Shown piece after piece: positions 23,634-31,549 of a stretch of 64,000 bases of DNA (position 1 is its first letter; each line of letters starts with the position of its first letter). The position numbers were made by a program, and so were the translations under genes. The notes below the pieces were generated by a model, which was not told the DNA's origin, ran no database searches, and saw nothing but the letters and a program-made list of their open reading frames with translations. The DNA is from Rhodanobacter sp. L36 (GTDB lineage Bacteria; Pseudomonadota; Gammaproteobacteria; Xanthomonadales; Rhodanobacteraceae). The stretch covers positions 382,402 to 446,401 of the forward strand of contig NZ_LMUV01000003.1 in the NCBI RefSeq assembly GCF_009765755.1. The letters run 5' to 3'.

Positions 23634-26564
23634 ATGGGAGCGATTGGATTGCGCATGAGTCGTCGCGTGGGGGGATGGAGTTTGTTCGTGCTGATCGCCT
23701 GCGGCTTGCTCGCGGGCGCGCCGGCGCGTGCGCTCGACCCGGATCGGGCGATCGGCCAACTCACGCACGTCTGGTACGAGAACCAGTTGCCGCAGGGCAC
23801 GGTGCTGTCCATTGCGCAACGCAAGGACGGTTCGATCTGGCTGGCGACGTATGGCGGGCTGGTCCACTACAGCGGCGCGGAGTTCGACGACATCGATCCG
23901 CGCATGGCGCCGGCGTTGAAAAGTACGGCGATCACAGTGGTGTATGTCGATCACGACGGTACATTGTGGATCGGCACCTTGAACGGCGGTCTTTATCGCA
24001 GCCGCGGGCGCGAGCTTGAACCGGTGGCGTTGCCCGCGAACATCAAGAGCGTGTTCGGCATCGTGCAAAGTGGCAGCAGTGGCGCGATCTGGCTGACCAC
24101 CAATGCAGGCGTCGCGCGAATGGGTGCGAACGGGGTTCGCCTGCTTGACGAAGTCAGCGGTTTTCCGCCGCGCGGTTTCTATCGTGCGATCGTGGCGGAC
24201 GCAACCGGCGGCGTGTGGATCGCCGCCGATGGCGTCGGCGTGGTGCACTGGCACGACGGTCAGGTCGAAACATTCGACACAAAGCGCGGCTTGCCGACGA
24301 ACGAGGTTTACAGCCTTGCGATCGCCCACAACGGAACCGTGTGGGCCGGTACGCAGGCCGGCCCCGTGTTTTATCGCAACGGTCATTTCGAACGCGATCC
24401 GCGTGCGGCGGCGCTCGACGGCAAGCGTATCTATTCGATTTATGGCGATCGCGATGGCGGCCTCTGGTTTGCGCCGCTCGGCAAGGGCATCTGCCGATTG
24501 ACCGCCGCGCGCTTCGATTGCGACAACACGCTCAGCGGCATGCTGGGTGAAACCGTACGCTCGATGTTCGAGGATCGCGAGGGCAACCTGTGGATGGGAA
24601 CCACTTCCAGCGGCGTGCATCGTTTCAGTGATTCCAAACTGGTTACCGTCACCGGCGCCATGGATTCCAACGCCGTGCGCGCGGTGTATCAGGACAGCGC
24701 GGGCACGCTCTGGGTCGGCACCGATGGTGCGGGCCTCGCGCGTTACGAAGATCAGACGCTGGTGCCGGCGAAAGCCATCAATGCGAAGCTGCCAAGCCTG
24801 CTGATACGTGCGATCCAGTCCGACGCCACGGGCAATCTGTGGATCGGCTCGACAGAAGGCGTCAGCCGCATCGCGCCCGATGGCACGGTGCGCAATTTCG
24901 GTATCGGCAACGGTTTGCCCGGCAGCATCGTGTTCGCGTTCGCGCCCGGTCGCGATGGCGGCATGTGGGTGGGAACGCTCCAGGGCGTGGCAAAAATCAT
25001 CGGCGATAAGGTCGATGTGATTGCCGGCACGCGCGGCGACGACACGCGCGCACTGTACGAAGATGCGGACGGTCGACTGTGGATCGGCGAGCGCAGCGGC
25101 TTGCGTTGTGCGCGCGATGGCGTGGTCGATCAATGCGGCACCGATGGCATGCCGGGGATGAGCGTGTTCGCGTTTCATCCCGAAGCGAATGGCGACCTGT
25201 GGCTCGGCACCAGCCTCGGGCTCATGCGCATACGCAAGGAGGTGGTGCAGGCTTTCACGAAGCGCGCAGGTTTCTATGGTGATGCGGTATTCGCCATGCT
25301 CGATGACGATGATGCGCATGTCTGGGTGAGTTCGAATCGTGGCATTGCGCGAATGGCATGGAGCGATATCGATGCGCTCGATCGCGGCACGCTGGCGCAG
25401 GCGGAGCCGCACTGGTACGGCAAGAACGACGGCATGCTGTCGCAGCAGGCCAATGGCGCATCACAGACACCGGCATGGCGCACGCGTGACGGACGCATGT
25501 GGTTCGGCACCGCCGACGGCGTGGTCATCGTGGATCCGAAACACGGGCGCATGAACCGGATGCCCCCGCCGGTGGCCATCGAACGCGTGCTGGTGGATGG
25601 CAGGGAAGTCGCTGTGAATCGCATCGGCCGGATCGGCCCCGGCACGGAACGCATCGAACTGCACTATGCCGCGATGAGCTACGTCGCGCCCGCCGCAGTG
25701 ATCTACCGATATCGCATCGATGGCTTCGATCGTGACTGGATCGAAGCCGGGGCGAGCCGCACTGCCAGCTACACCAATCTTCCGCCGGGCGATTATGTGT
25801 TCCGGGTGATTGCGGCCAACAACGACGGCGTGTGGAACACCGACGGCGCACGCATGGCTTTCACGATTGTGCCGAGCTGGTACGAAACCTGGTGGCTGCG
25901 CACGCTGGTCGCGCTTATCGTCATCGGTCTGCTCGCGGCGATTTATCGCCTGCGTGTGTGGCGTTTGCAGGAACGCGAACGCGAGCTGACGCGCCAGGTC
26001 GTGCAACGTACCCAGGCATTGCACGACGCAAACGCGGAGTTGAAACGCATCGCTGCACTGGACGGACTCACCCGCATTGCGAATCGTGGCGCATTCGATC
26101 AACGTCTGCGCGAGGCCTTGCTTGCGCATGCGGCGAGCGGTACGCCGCTGGCCGTGCTGATGTGCGACGTCGATGCGTTCAAGGCGTACAACGACACTTA
26201 CGGACATCTCGCTGGCGACGTCGCACTGACGGCCGTGGCCGGCGCGCTCGCCAAGGCGCTGCATCCGGATGCGGATCTCGCCGCGCGCTATGGCGGCGAG
26301 GAGTTCGCGATCCTGCTGACGGATTGCGACGCCTACCGGGCCGCCAGCGTGGCGACGCGCATTCTCGAAGCCGTGCGCAAACTCGCGATCGACCATCGGT
26401 CGTCGAGCACCGCGCTGCACGTCACCATCAGCATCGGCCTTGCCGCCGTGATTCCCTGCGCCACGGAATCGCCGGAGGCGTTGCTCCATCGCGCGGATGA
26501 AGCGTTGTATCGCGCCAAGGCCGACGGCCGTGATCGCATGGTCGGCGGGCTTGTATGGGCATAG
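23634..26564 (+). CDS. Second propeller-sensor diguanylate cyclase, no I-site
   Basis: A 976-residue paralogue of the enzyme at 7092: signal peptide, Reg_prop propeller repeats (SIWLATYGGLVHYSG, LWIGTLNGGLYRSRG, NLWMGTTSSGVHRF), a Y_Y_Y domain (ELHYAAMSYVAPAAVIYRYR), one membrane helix (LRTLVALIVIGLLAAIYRL), a short coiled coil and a GGDEF domain with GGEEF at 887-891. Five residues before GGEEF the I-site position reads PDAD, not RxxD, so feedback inhibition is probably absent. The start could also be the ATG at 23655; I prefer 23634, which has GGAAG nine bases upstream. The low similarity of the sensor parts suggests different ligands for the two paralogues. Confidence 0.9.
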   Translation: MGAIGLRMSRRVGGWSLFVLIACGLLAGAPARALDPDRAIGQLTHVWYENQLPQGTVLSIAQRKDGSIWLATYGGLVHYSGAEFDDIDPRMAPALKSTAITVVYVDHDGTLWIGTLNGGLYRSRGRELEPVALPANIKSVFGIVQSGSSGAIWLTTNAGVARMGANGVRLLDEVSGFPPRGFYRAIVADATGGVWIAADGVGVVHWHDGQVETFDTKRGLPTNEVYSLAIAHNGTVWAGTQAGPVFYRNGHFERDPRAAALDGKRIYSIYGDRDGGLWFAPLGKGICRLTAARFDCDNTLSGMLGETVRSMFEDREGNLWMGTTSSGVHRFSDSKLVTVTGAMDSNAVRAVYQDSAGTLWVGTDGAGLARYEDQTLVPAKAINAKLPSLLIRAIQSDATGNLWIGSTEGVSRIAPDGTVRNFGIGNGLPGSIVFAFAPGRDGGMWVGTLQGVAKIIGDKVDVIAGTRGDDTRALYEDADGRLWIGERSGLRCARDGVVDQCGTDGMPGMSVFAFHPEANGDLWLGTSLGLMRIRKEVVQAFTKRAGFYGDAVFAMLDDDDAHVWVSSNRGIARMAWSDIDALDRGTLAQAEPHWYGKNDGMLSQQANGASQTPAWRTRDGRMWFGTADGVVIVDPKHGRMNRMPPPVAIERVLVDGREVAVNRIGRIGPGTERIELHYAAMSYVAPAAVIYRYRIDGFDRDWIEAGASRTASYTNLPPGDYVFRVIAANNDGVWNTDGARMAFTIVPSWYETWWLRTLVALIVIGLLAAIYRLRVWRLQERERELTRQVVQRTQALHDANAELKRIAALDGLTRIANRGAFDQRLREALLAHAASGTPLAVLMCDVDAFKAYNDTYGHLAGDVALTAVAGALAKALHPDADLAARYGGEEFAILLTDCDAYRAASVATRILEAVRKLAIDHRSSSTALHVTISIGLAAVIPCATESPEALLHRADEALYRAKADGRDRMVGGLVWA

Positions 26565-26622
26565 TCATCGTTCGGACTGAGCAACACCGTGTGTAACCAC
26601 GACCATCATCGGGAGACATGGC

Positions 26623-27780
26623 ATGACACTGAGCAGACGCGGCTTTCTGACCGCCGCACCGGCGGCCATCGCCGGTATCGGCCTGATGCAGGGCGCGCCT
26701 TCACTGTTTGCACAAGGCGCCGCCAAAAGGCCTGCGATCGCGTCAACCTCAAGAACGGTAGCGCTCGTCGGCGACAGTGCGCCACTGACACCACTTGAAA
26801 CGGCGCGACAACTCGTGCAACTGGTCGAAACACATGCGCTGGCGGACGACAACTATCTGGAGGAAGGCGCTGTCGATGCTCTCGAAAAAGCCATGGCGGT
26901 GATGCTTGGCAAACCCGACGCTGCGTTCATGCCCACCGGTACGCTGGCCAACCACGTGGCCGTGCGCCTGCTGTGCGGCGAGAACCGTCACGCGCTCGTG
27001 CAGCACGACAGCCATCTTTACCTGGACGAAAGCGATACCACGCAGTTGCTCAGCGGCATCAACCTTGTGCCGCTCGCGGCGGGCAAGGTCATGCCGGGTC
27101 ATGACGAGATTGCAGCGGCGATCGACGAAGCCGAGCACGGGCACTATCCGCTGAAGGTCGGTGCGATCTCGATCGAAAGCCCGGTGCGTCGACACGATGG
27201 CGCCAGCGTGTCGTTCGACCAGCTGCAACGCATTTCGGTGCTGGCGAAACAGCACGGCATCGGCATGCACTGGGACGGTGCGCGCTCGCTGTTGCTTTCC
27301 GGCACGCAGGGCTTCGACCTGAGACGCACCAGTGCCTTGTTCGACACGGTGTACGTGTCGCTCTACAAATATCTTGGCGCGCCGTTCGGCGCCATTCTCG
27401 CCGGCGACAGGCAATCCATCGCGAAGGCACGCGAATTGCGGCATGTTTTTGGCGGCCTCATCAAACGTGGCTGGCAGGCCGCCTTGCCGGCGCTCGACGC
27501 GCTACCCGGTTTTGCAGGTCGTTTCATCCAGGCGCGTGCGCATGGCGAACAACTGCTCGCCGGGCTGCAATCTGCGGGCGGCTTCACGCTGCAACGCATA
27601 CCCGATGCGAGCAATATCTGCATGGTGCAGATCGCGCCGGCGCGACTGTCAGGGCTCGAAAAACGCCTCGCCGCTGCAGACATCCGCGTGCACATCAAGG
27701 ACGGCCAGATGATGTTCTTCACCAACGAGAGCATTCTGCGCCGGCCAGTCGATCAACTGCTCAAGGCCTTCGTCGGCTAG
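26623..27780 (+). CDS. Threonine-aldolase/beta-eliminating-lyase family enzyme with Tat signal
   Basis: A 385-residue fold-type I PLP enzyme of the low-specificity L-threonine aldolase family. The PLP lysine is K249 in SLYKYLGAPFGAIL, the ring-binding aspartate is in GMHWDGARSLLL, and the substrate-side segment is FMPTGTLANHVAVRLL. Unusually, it starts with MTLSRRGFLTAAPAAIAGIG, a good twin-arginine signal, and the mature enzyme begins near residue 32. Known threonine aldolases are cytoplasmic, so a periplasmic PLP enzyme is a surprise; Tat export would allow the cofactor to be loaded first. The physiological substrate is unknown. It is convergent with the third diguanylate cyclase gene. Confidence 0.85.
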   Translation: MTLSRRGFLTAAPAAIAGIGLMQGAPSLFAQGAAKRPAIASTSRTVALVGDSAPLTPLETARQLVQLVETHALADDNYLEEGAVDALEKAMAVMLGKPDAAFMPTGTLANHVAVRLLCGENRHALVQHDSHLYLDESDTTQLLSGINLVPLAAGKVMPGHDEIAAAIDEAEHGHYPLKVGAISIESPVRRHDGASVSFDQLQRISVLAKQHGIGMHWDGARSLLLSGTQGFDLRRTSALFDTVYVSLYKYLGAPFGAILAGDRQSIAKARELRHVFGGLIKRGWQAALPALDALPGFAGRFIQARAHGEQLLAGLQSAGGFTLQRIPDASNICMVQIAPARLSGLEKRLAAADIRVHIKDGQMMFFTNESILRRPVDQLLKAFVG

Positions 27781-27806
27781 TCGGATACACGGGTTGTCGC
27801 CCCGAT

Positions 27807-29585
27807 TCAGGCGGCGACCAGATCGTCTTTTTCAATGTCGGCGATGACGCGATTGCGCCCCGCGCGCTTGGCGCGATAGAGCGCAGCGTCTGCTTCCATG
27901 TGCAGGCGTTGCAGGCCGTGACCGCAGGTGTCGCTGGACGCCAGGCCGACGCTGGCGGAAATCGACACGATGCAGCCGTTCTCCATCATCGGCGTGGCTT
28001 CGATGGCCACGCGGATGCGATTGGCGATCTCCATGCCCTGATCGCGTGAGCAGCCGTGCAACAACACGCCGAACTCTTCACCACCCAGACGGCCAAACAC
28101 ATCGGCCGCGCGCAACTGTTGCTGGCAGATCGCAACCGTGCGCTTCAACACGGCGTCGCCCATGGCATGGCCGTGGTTGTCGTTGACCTCCTTGAAATGA
28201 TCGAGGTCGATCGAGATCAGGCAGGCGTGGATGCGTTTCTTTTCCAGCAGGCGCAGCACGCGATCGGCTTCGCTGATGAAGTGCTGGTGGTTGTAGATGC
28301 CGGTCAGGCCGTCGCAACGCGACAGTCGCTTGAAGCGAAGCTGTGAACGCTTGAGCCGAAACAGCCAGAACGCGATCGAGGCGATCGCCATCAGCAACAG
28401 GACGATGTACAGCCGACTGGCTTCCACCGCTTTTTTATCCAGCGCCTGCTGCAGGCGAAGGATATTGTTCTGCTTGCTGAGTGCCTCGGTTTCGAGCTTC
28501 TTGGTCAGGACTTGCTGCTGCGCCATCTGATAGGCCATCGCGCGGGCGCTGACGGCATTGAGATAGCCCTTGTCCTGGGCAACATATCGTTCGTAGTACG
28601 CGAGTGCTGCAGCTGCATCACCGTCTTTCTTCTCGACCTGGTAAAGCACTTCATAGGCATTGCGCAATGGTTCGTTGTCGTCGCCAGAGCCACCTGCGGA
28701 TACCACGTCGAGAGCCATCGCGCGGGCATTGGCATCGTCGCCGAGCTTGGCGTACGTCTGCGCCATGGCCGCCTGCCACGAAAGTATCTGCGCCTGGTAG
28801 TCGTTGTCGCGGATGCTCGGGGCGATGCGGTTGAGCAGTGTCAGCGCCTTGTCCGGATGCCCTTCGTCCAGATACACGCTGCTCCTGATCAGCCACACGA
28901 AGTTGGCATAAACCGGCTGCCCCGAGTTCTGACAACTGTCGACGGCTCGCTGCAGTTCGGGACTGGAGGAGGTGAGCCGCTTGCTGTAGTAGAGCGCAGC
29001 AACTTCCTGGGTCAACGGCATGCACAGTGTTTCACCCGGTGGAAGCGCGTCTTCCATCATCTGTGCATAGCGGATCGCCAGGTCGTTCTGGCCGGCGGAG
29101 CCCAGCAACTGGGACAGGTTGTACAGGACAAGAAAGCGAGCCAGCTTGTCCTGTATTTTCGGGAGGTTCGTTGCCAGCTGATTTGCCAGCTGGAAAGCTT
29201 CTTCGTAACGGTTGTTGATTCCCTTGGCGCTCATCAGCAAGGCGGATGCCTTGGCAACGAGCGTGGGGTCGCCCGAATGGTCGATCACACTTTGAAGTTG
29301 TCCTTCGGCCTTCCCGTAATCACCCTGAAAGGCGGTCTCCCACGCGTCGAGATAACGCAACTGCCATTGCTGTCCGCTGGGCAAGTGGATCGCGTCGCGA
29401 TGGACCTGCTGCAGCATGCGGACAAACTGCGGATGGTCCTTCGTGCGCAGGCTTTCGGTTCGGTCGAGCAGATCGCTCGCGTTGGAGGTTGCTGCGTTCG
29501 TCGCCGTGGCCTGCACAACCGCGCAGAAAGCCAAGGCCGCGAGTGCGGACCATGGCTTCACAGAGCAGCGCCACCAGCGCGACAT
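27807..29585 (-). CDS. Diguanylate cyclase with periplasmic TPR-like sensor
   Basis: A 592-residue membrane protein. A signal peptide is followed by about 330 residues of alpha-helical TPR-like repeats (YLDEGHPDKALTLLNRI, AALAYYERYVAQDKGYLN), a coiled coil (QQQVLTKKLETEALSKQNNI), a membrane helix (LYIVLLLMAIASIAFWLF) and a GGDEF domain. The active site is GGEEF (501-505), preceded by the I-site RAAD. This is a typical exported-TPR cyclase of Xanthomonadales. It begins only 11 bases after the stop of the putative borosin precursor gene on the same strand, so it may be co-transcribed with that locus, although its product looks like an ordinary signalling enzyme. Confidence 0.92.
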   Translation of the reverse strand: MSRWWRCSVKPWSALAALAFCAVVQATATNAATSNASDLLDRTESLRTKDHPQFVRMLQQVHRDAIHLPSGQQWQLRYLDAWETAFQGDYGKAEGQLQSVIDHSGDPTLVAKASALLMSAKGINNRYEEAFQLANQLATNLPKIQDKLARFLVLYNLSQLLGSAGQNDLAIRYAQMMEDALPPGETLCMPLTQEVAALYYSKRLTSSSPELQRAVDSCQNSGQPVYANFVWLIRSSVYLDEGHPDKALTLLNRIAPSIRDNDYQAQILSWQAAMAQTYAKLGDDANARAMALDVVSAGGSGDDNEPLRNAYEVLYQVEKKDGDAAAALAYYERYVAQDKGYLNAVSARAMAYQMAQQQVLTKKLETEALSKQNNILRLQQALDKKAVEASRLYIVLLLMAIASIAFWLFRLKRSQLRFKRLSRCDGLTGIYNHQHFISEADRVLRLLEKKRIHACLISIDLDHFKEVNDNHGHAMGDAVLKRTVAICQQQLRAADVFGRLGGEEFGVLLHGCSRDQGMEIANRIRVAIEATPMMENGCIVSISASVGLASSDTCGHGLQRLHMEADAALYRAKRAGRNRVIADIEKDDLVAA

Positions 29586-29596
29586 GTCGTTGTCAC

Positions 29597-29884
29597 CTAG
29601 CCTGGAAGCGGCGGTTGATCGTGATCGGGGTTTACAGGACGCGGTGCATCATCGTCCTCGTCCTGTTCCTCTTCTTCATGGCCAGGTCCTTGCGTGTGAG
29701 GAAGCTGCATCGGCTTGTGGCCGAACTCCTTGAAGAGCAGGGCACTTTCACCGGTGGCCACCGCCGCCTTGAAGACTTCGGATGCCTGCGCATCCACCAG
29801 TACTTCCACGAGCTCCTCGGGAGTTGCGTGACGCAAAGCGGCGTTCTGGCCGATGGATTCCAGCAAATCGATGGTGTCTGACAT
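29597..29884 (-). CDS. Putative split-borosin precursor peptide
   Basis: A 95-residue acidic protein, start fixed by GGGGGA just before the ATG at 29884. Residues 3-55 look like the borosin-binding domain of stand-alone precursors such as Shewanella SonA: IDLLESIGQNAALRHA, then PEELVEVLVDAQ, then AVATGESALL and FKEFG, spaced like the SonA helices. No enzyme motif or signal peptide is present. After residue 55 comes HKPMQLPHTQGPG, then a run of Glu/Asp (69-79) and a proline-rich end (RPVNPDHDQPPLPG). Where the N-methylated core lies is unclear; the hydrophobic stretch SALLFKEFGHKPMQL (47-61) is one possibility, the C-terminal tail another. It follows the methyltransferase gene after 65 bases. 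The assignment rests on sequence pattern and neighbourhood. Confidence 0.78.
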   Translation of the reverse strand: MSDTIDLLESIGQNAALRHATPEELVEVLVDAQASEVFKAAVATGESALLFKEFGHKPMQLPHTQGPGHEEEEQDEDDDAPRPVNPDHDQPPLPG

Positions 29885-29949
29885 GTTTCCCCCTGTTGTC
29901 CTGATCCTCGGGCAAGTGCCCAAGGTGTGTTCCAGGCCGACGTTGTACG

Positions 29950-30777
29950 TCAAGCCATGGCTGTTTCCTCGTCGAGCGCTTTCAACCTTGCACGAATGGC
30001 GAGATTTTGTTTCAACGCCATGGCAGGCGGCAACACCACCGTTTCTTCCGTGGTGATTGGTGTATTCGGCAAATCGCTCAACCTGACGTGGCGAATGCGC
30101 GGCTGGTCGATGGGCAGCGTGGCGCCACGATAGATGATCACTTCATGGTCGAGCGGATAATCCTCGCTCAGCACGTCCACCAATACCTGCCGATACGCAG
30201 AGCCGGTCTCGAATCGCGCCAGCGACAAGTCGCCCACCAGACCCACCTGCCACAGCACCAGATAACTCGTGGGGTCGATACGGCGCTCGTAGAAAAGCAG
30301 TTGGCTTGCTTCGAAATGCTGGCAGCCGAATCGACCCGGATCGATGCCCAGATCGGCGTAGAGGCAATCCTCAGCGGAAATGCCAGGCTCCATGTGGGCC
30401 TTGAAGCCTTCCGCGCGCGCAACTTCGATGGCCTTGTGCGGCGACCAGGCGAAGATGCCGGGATGGCCGTAGAAAACCCCGCAAACTTTCTTGCCGGCGC
30501 GAACCTCGGCCATGATCAGGTCGACCCATTGGCGGTAGGTCTTCATCCGCGACTTGCCTTCGGCGTAGTAGGGCTGAAGGCTGCGCACATCCGTATGCAT
30601 ACGGCCCAGCCACAGCTCCACGATGCTGTCGGAAAGTCCGGCAAATACCACGTCTGCCTGCTCTATGTGGCTGCGCGCCAGTGGCGTCAAGTGCGAACCA
30701 AGCGTCATGCCCAGGCCAACACAGGCCAGGCTGCCGCGTCGGGCATGGTTCGTTGGCAAGGAATCGGGTGTGAGCAT
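29950..30777 (-). CDS. Split-borosin-type peptide backbone N-methyltransferase
   Basis: A 275-residue tetrapyrrole-methylase-fold SAM methyltransferase that closely resembles SonM, the stand-alone N-methyltransferase of Shewanella split borosins, and the catalytic domain of OphMA. Diagnostic stretches are GSLACVGLGMTLG (SAM loop, 15-27), the catalytic Tyr/Arg segment YYAEGKSRMKTY (Y70, Y71, R77, Y81), VFYGHPGIFAW (Y103), HMEPGISAEDCLYADLGIDP and PLDHEVIIY. Cobalamin-pathway TP-methylases lack this Tyr/Arg set, and no other tetrapyrrole gene is nearby. It should place methyl groups on backbone amides of the small protein encoded next. The start is uncertain: 30777 (ATG) lacks a clear ribosome-binding site, and a GTG at 30849 is possible. 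Confidence 0.88.
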   Translation of the reverse strand: MLTPDSLPTNHARRGSLACVGLGMTLGSHLTPLARSHIEQADVVFAGLSDSIVELWLGRMHTDVRSLQPYYAEGKSRMKTYRQWVDLIMAEVRAGKKVCGVFYGHPGIFAWSPHKAIEVARAEGFKAHMEPGISAEDCLYADLGIDPGRFGCQHFEASQLLFYERRIDPTSYLVLWQVGLVGDLSLARFETGSAYRQVLVDVLSEDYPLDHEVIIYRGATLPIDQPRIRHVRLSDLPNTPITTEETVVLPPAMALKQNLAIRARLKALDEETAMA

Positions 30778-30857
30778 CGCGTGATAGTAGGGCAATTTCA
30801 CACGCGCCGGAGCATACCGGGAAGACGTATGCCGTGCGCGATAGGGCACTTCGGCGA

Positions 30858-30877
30858 TGCGGAATAGCCATTCCGCA
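30858..30877. promoter_or_regulatory. Palindrome before the borosin operon
   Basis: TGCGGAAT-AGCC-ATTCCGCA is a perfect inverted repeat, 81-100 bases upstream of the chosen methyltransferase start. It could be an operator or a 5'-leader hairpin. No matching copy was noticed elsewhere in the window. Confidence 0.45.
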
Positions 30878-31008
30878 CTTGGTCGGTTCGGCAGAATAAG
30901 CCGCTAGCCTTAATGGCTCAGCGCGACGAGACAATTTCCAACTAGGTGGCACACCCTATCTGCCGCATAGCCTGCTTCGCGGGATGGGTTAAAGGCTTTT
31001 CATACATC

Positions 31009-31034
31009 AATCGTGATGTTGAATCGTGATGTTG
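31009..31034. repeat. Tandem 13-bp duplication
   Basis: AATCGTGATGTTG occurs twice, head to tail, directly before the bidirectional terminator. It is probably a replication-slippage duplication with no assigned role. Confidence 0.8.
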
Positions 31035-31038
31035 CCTT

Positions 31039-31068
31039 AAAAAAGCCTGGCGTGGCGCCAGGCTTTTT
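31039..31068. terminator. Bidirectional intrinsic terminator
   Basis: The stem AAAAAGCCTGGC / GCCAGGCTTTTT with a 5-base loop has an A-run on one side and a T-run on the other. It lies 30 bases after the stop of the Cys-rich gene (read leftwards) and insulates it from the borosin operon. Confidence 0.85.
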
Positions 31069-31097
31069 CATATCGCCATGAAATCCGTGCGAGGCAG

Positions 31098-31352
31098 CTA
31101 TGGATTGTTTCGCAAAGCTTGCAATGGCTTTGATTTTTCCCGAACGAGTGCTTTTGCTTGTCTCGTGAACGGGGGGCAGCCTTGACAGCCAAGCAAGCTG
31201 GACGCGCAAGCACTCGGCGTGCCGCCCGCGACAATGCACGCGTGATATTCCGCTTCGCAAGCGCTACATGGCTGTAAAGCAAGCACCGGCTTAGGCAGGA
31301 ATGCGCCGCCGACGACAAGTGCCGAAGCAATGATAAGTGGTTTGAAGTTCAT
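31098..31352 (-). CDS. Small exported cysteine-rich protein
   Basis: An 84-residue protein that I do not recognise. AAGGAG sits six bases before the ATG at 31352, a strong start. The N terminus is a signal peptide (MNFKPLIIASALVVGGAFLPKPVLA, cut before LQPC). The mature part has six cysteines within about 33 residues (PCSAC, YHAC, SAC, LGCQGC), which suggests a compact, disulfide-stabilised exported peptide. The C-terminal region is basic and lacks cysteines. The gene has its own terminator. A toxin, metal-binding or envelope role are all possible, and nothing here decides between them. Confidence 0.72.
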   Translation of the reverse strand: MNFKPLIIASALVVGGAFLPKPVLALQPCSACEAEYHACIVAGGTPSACASSLLGCQGCPPFTRQAKALVREKSKPLQALRNNP

Positions 31353-31549
31353 CCTCTTCTCCTTGAGTGCACACAATGTGCAATGTGCAGACTACGCGCG
31401 GGAGTTATCGCTAGTTTGCTCTGGATCACAATAAAAACGTCGTAGGAATGTGCGCAAGTTTTTGTGGCATGACAGAGACTTCATTCAGCGAATTTGATTC
31501 AATCAATTTCGCGTGCTTGTTGAAGTTTGTTCTTGCCAGCACGCTGCAA

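Larger units (their letters stand above)
30778..31038. other. Region upstream of the borosin methyltransferase
   Basis: With the terminator and the 3' trailer of the next gene, about 320 bases hold no gene. Contents: a perfect 8-bp-arm palindrome at 30858-30877, a tandem 13-bp duplication at 31009-31034, and presumably the promoter of the methyltransferase-precursor operon, which I cannot place with confidence. Confidence 0.55.

Noticed and set aside
22623-25412. A 929-codon minus-strand open frame
   Set aside because: It is antisense to the M61 peptidase and the second propeller cyclase, with no recognisable domain and no ribosome-binding site.
29950-30777. Assignment of the methyltransferase to cobalamin or siroheme synthesis
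   Set aside because: It has the tetrapyrrole-methylase fold, but carries the borosin-type Tyr/Arg residues, has a small partner protein and has no tetrapyrrole neighbours.
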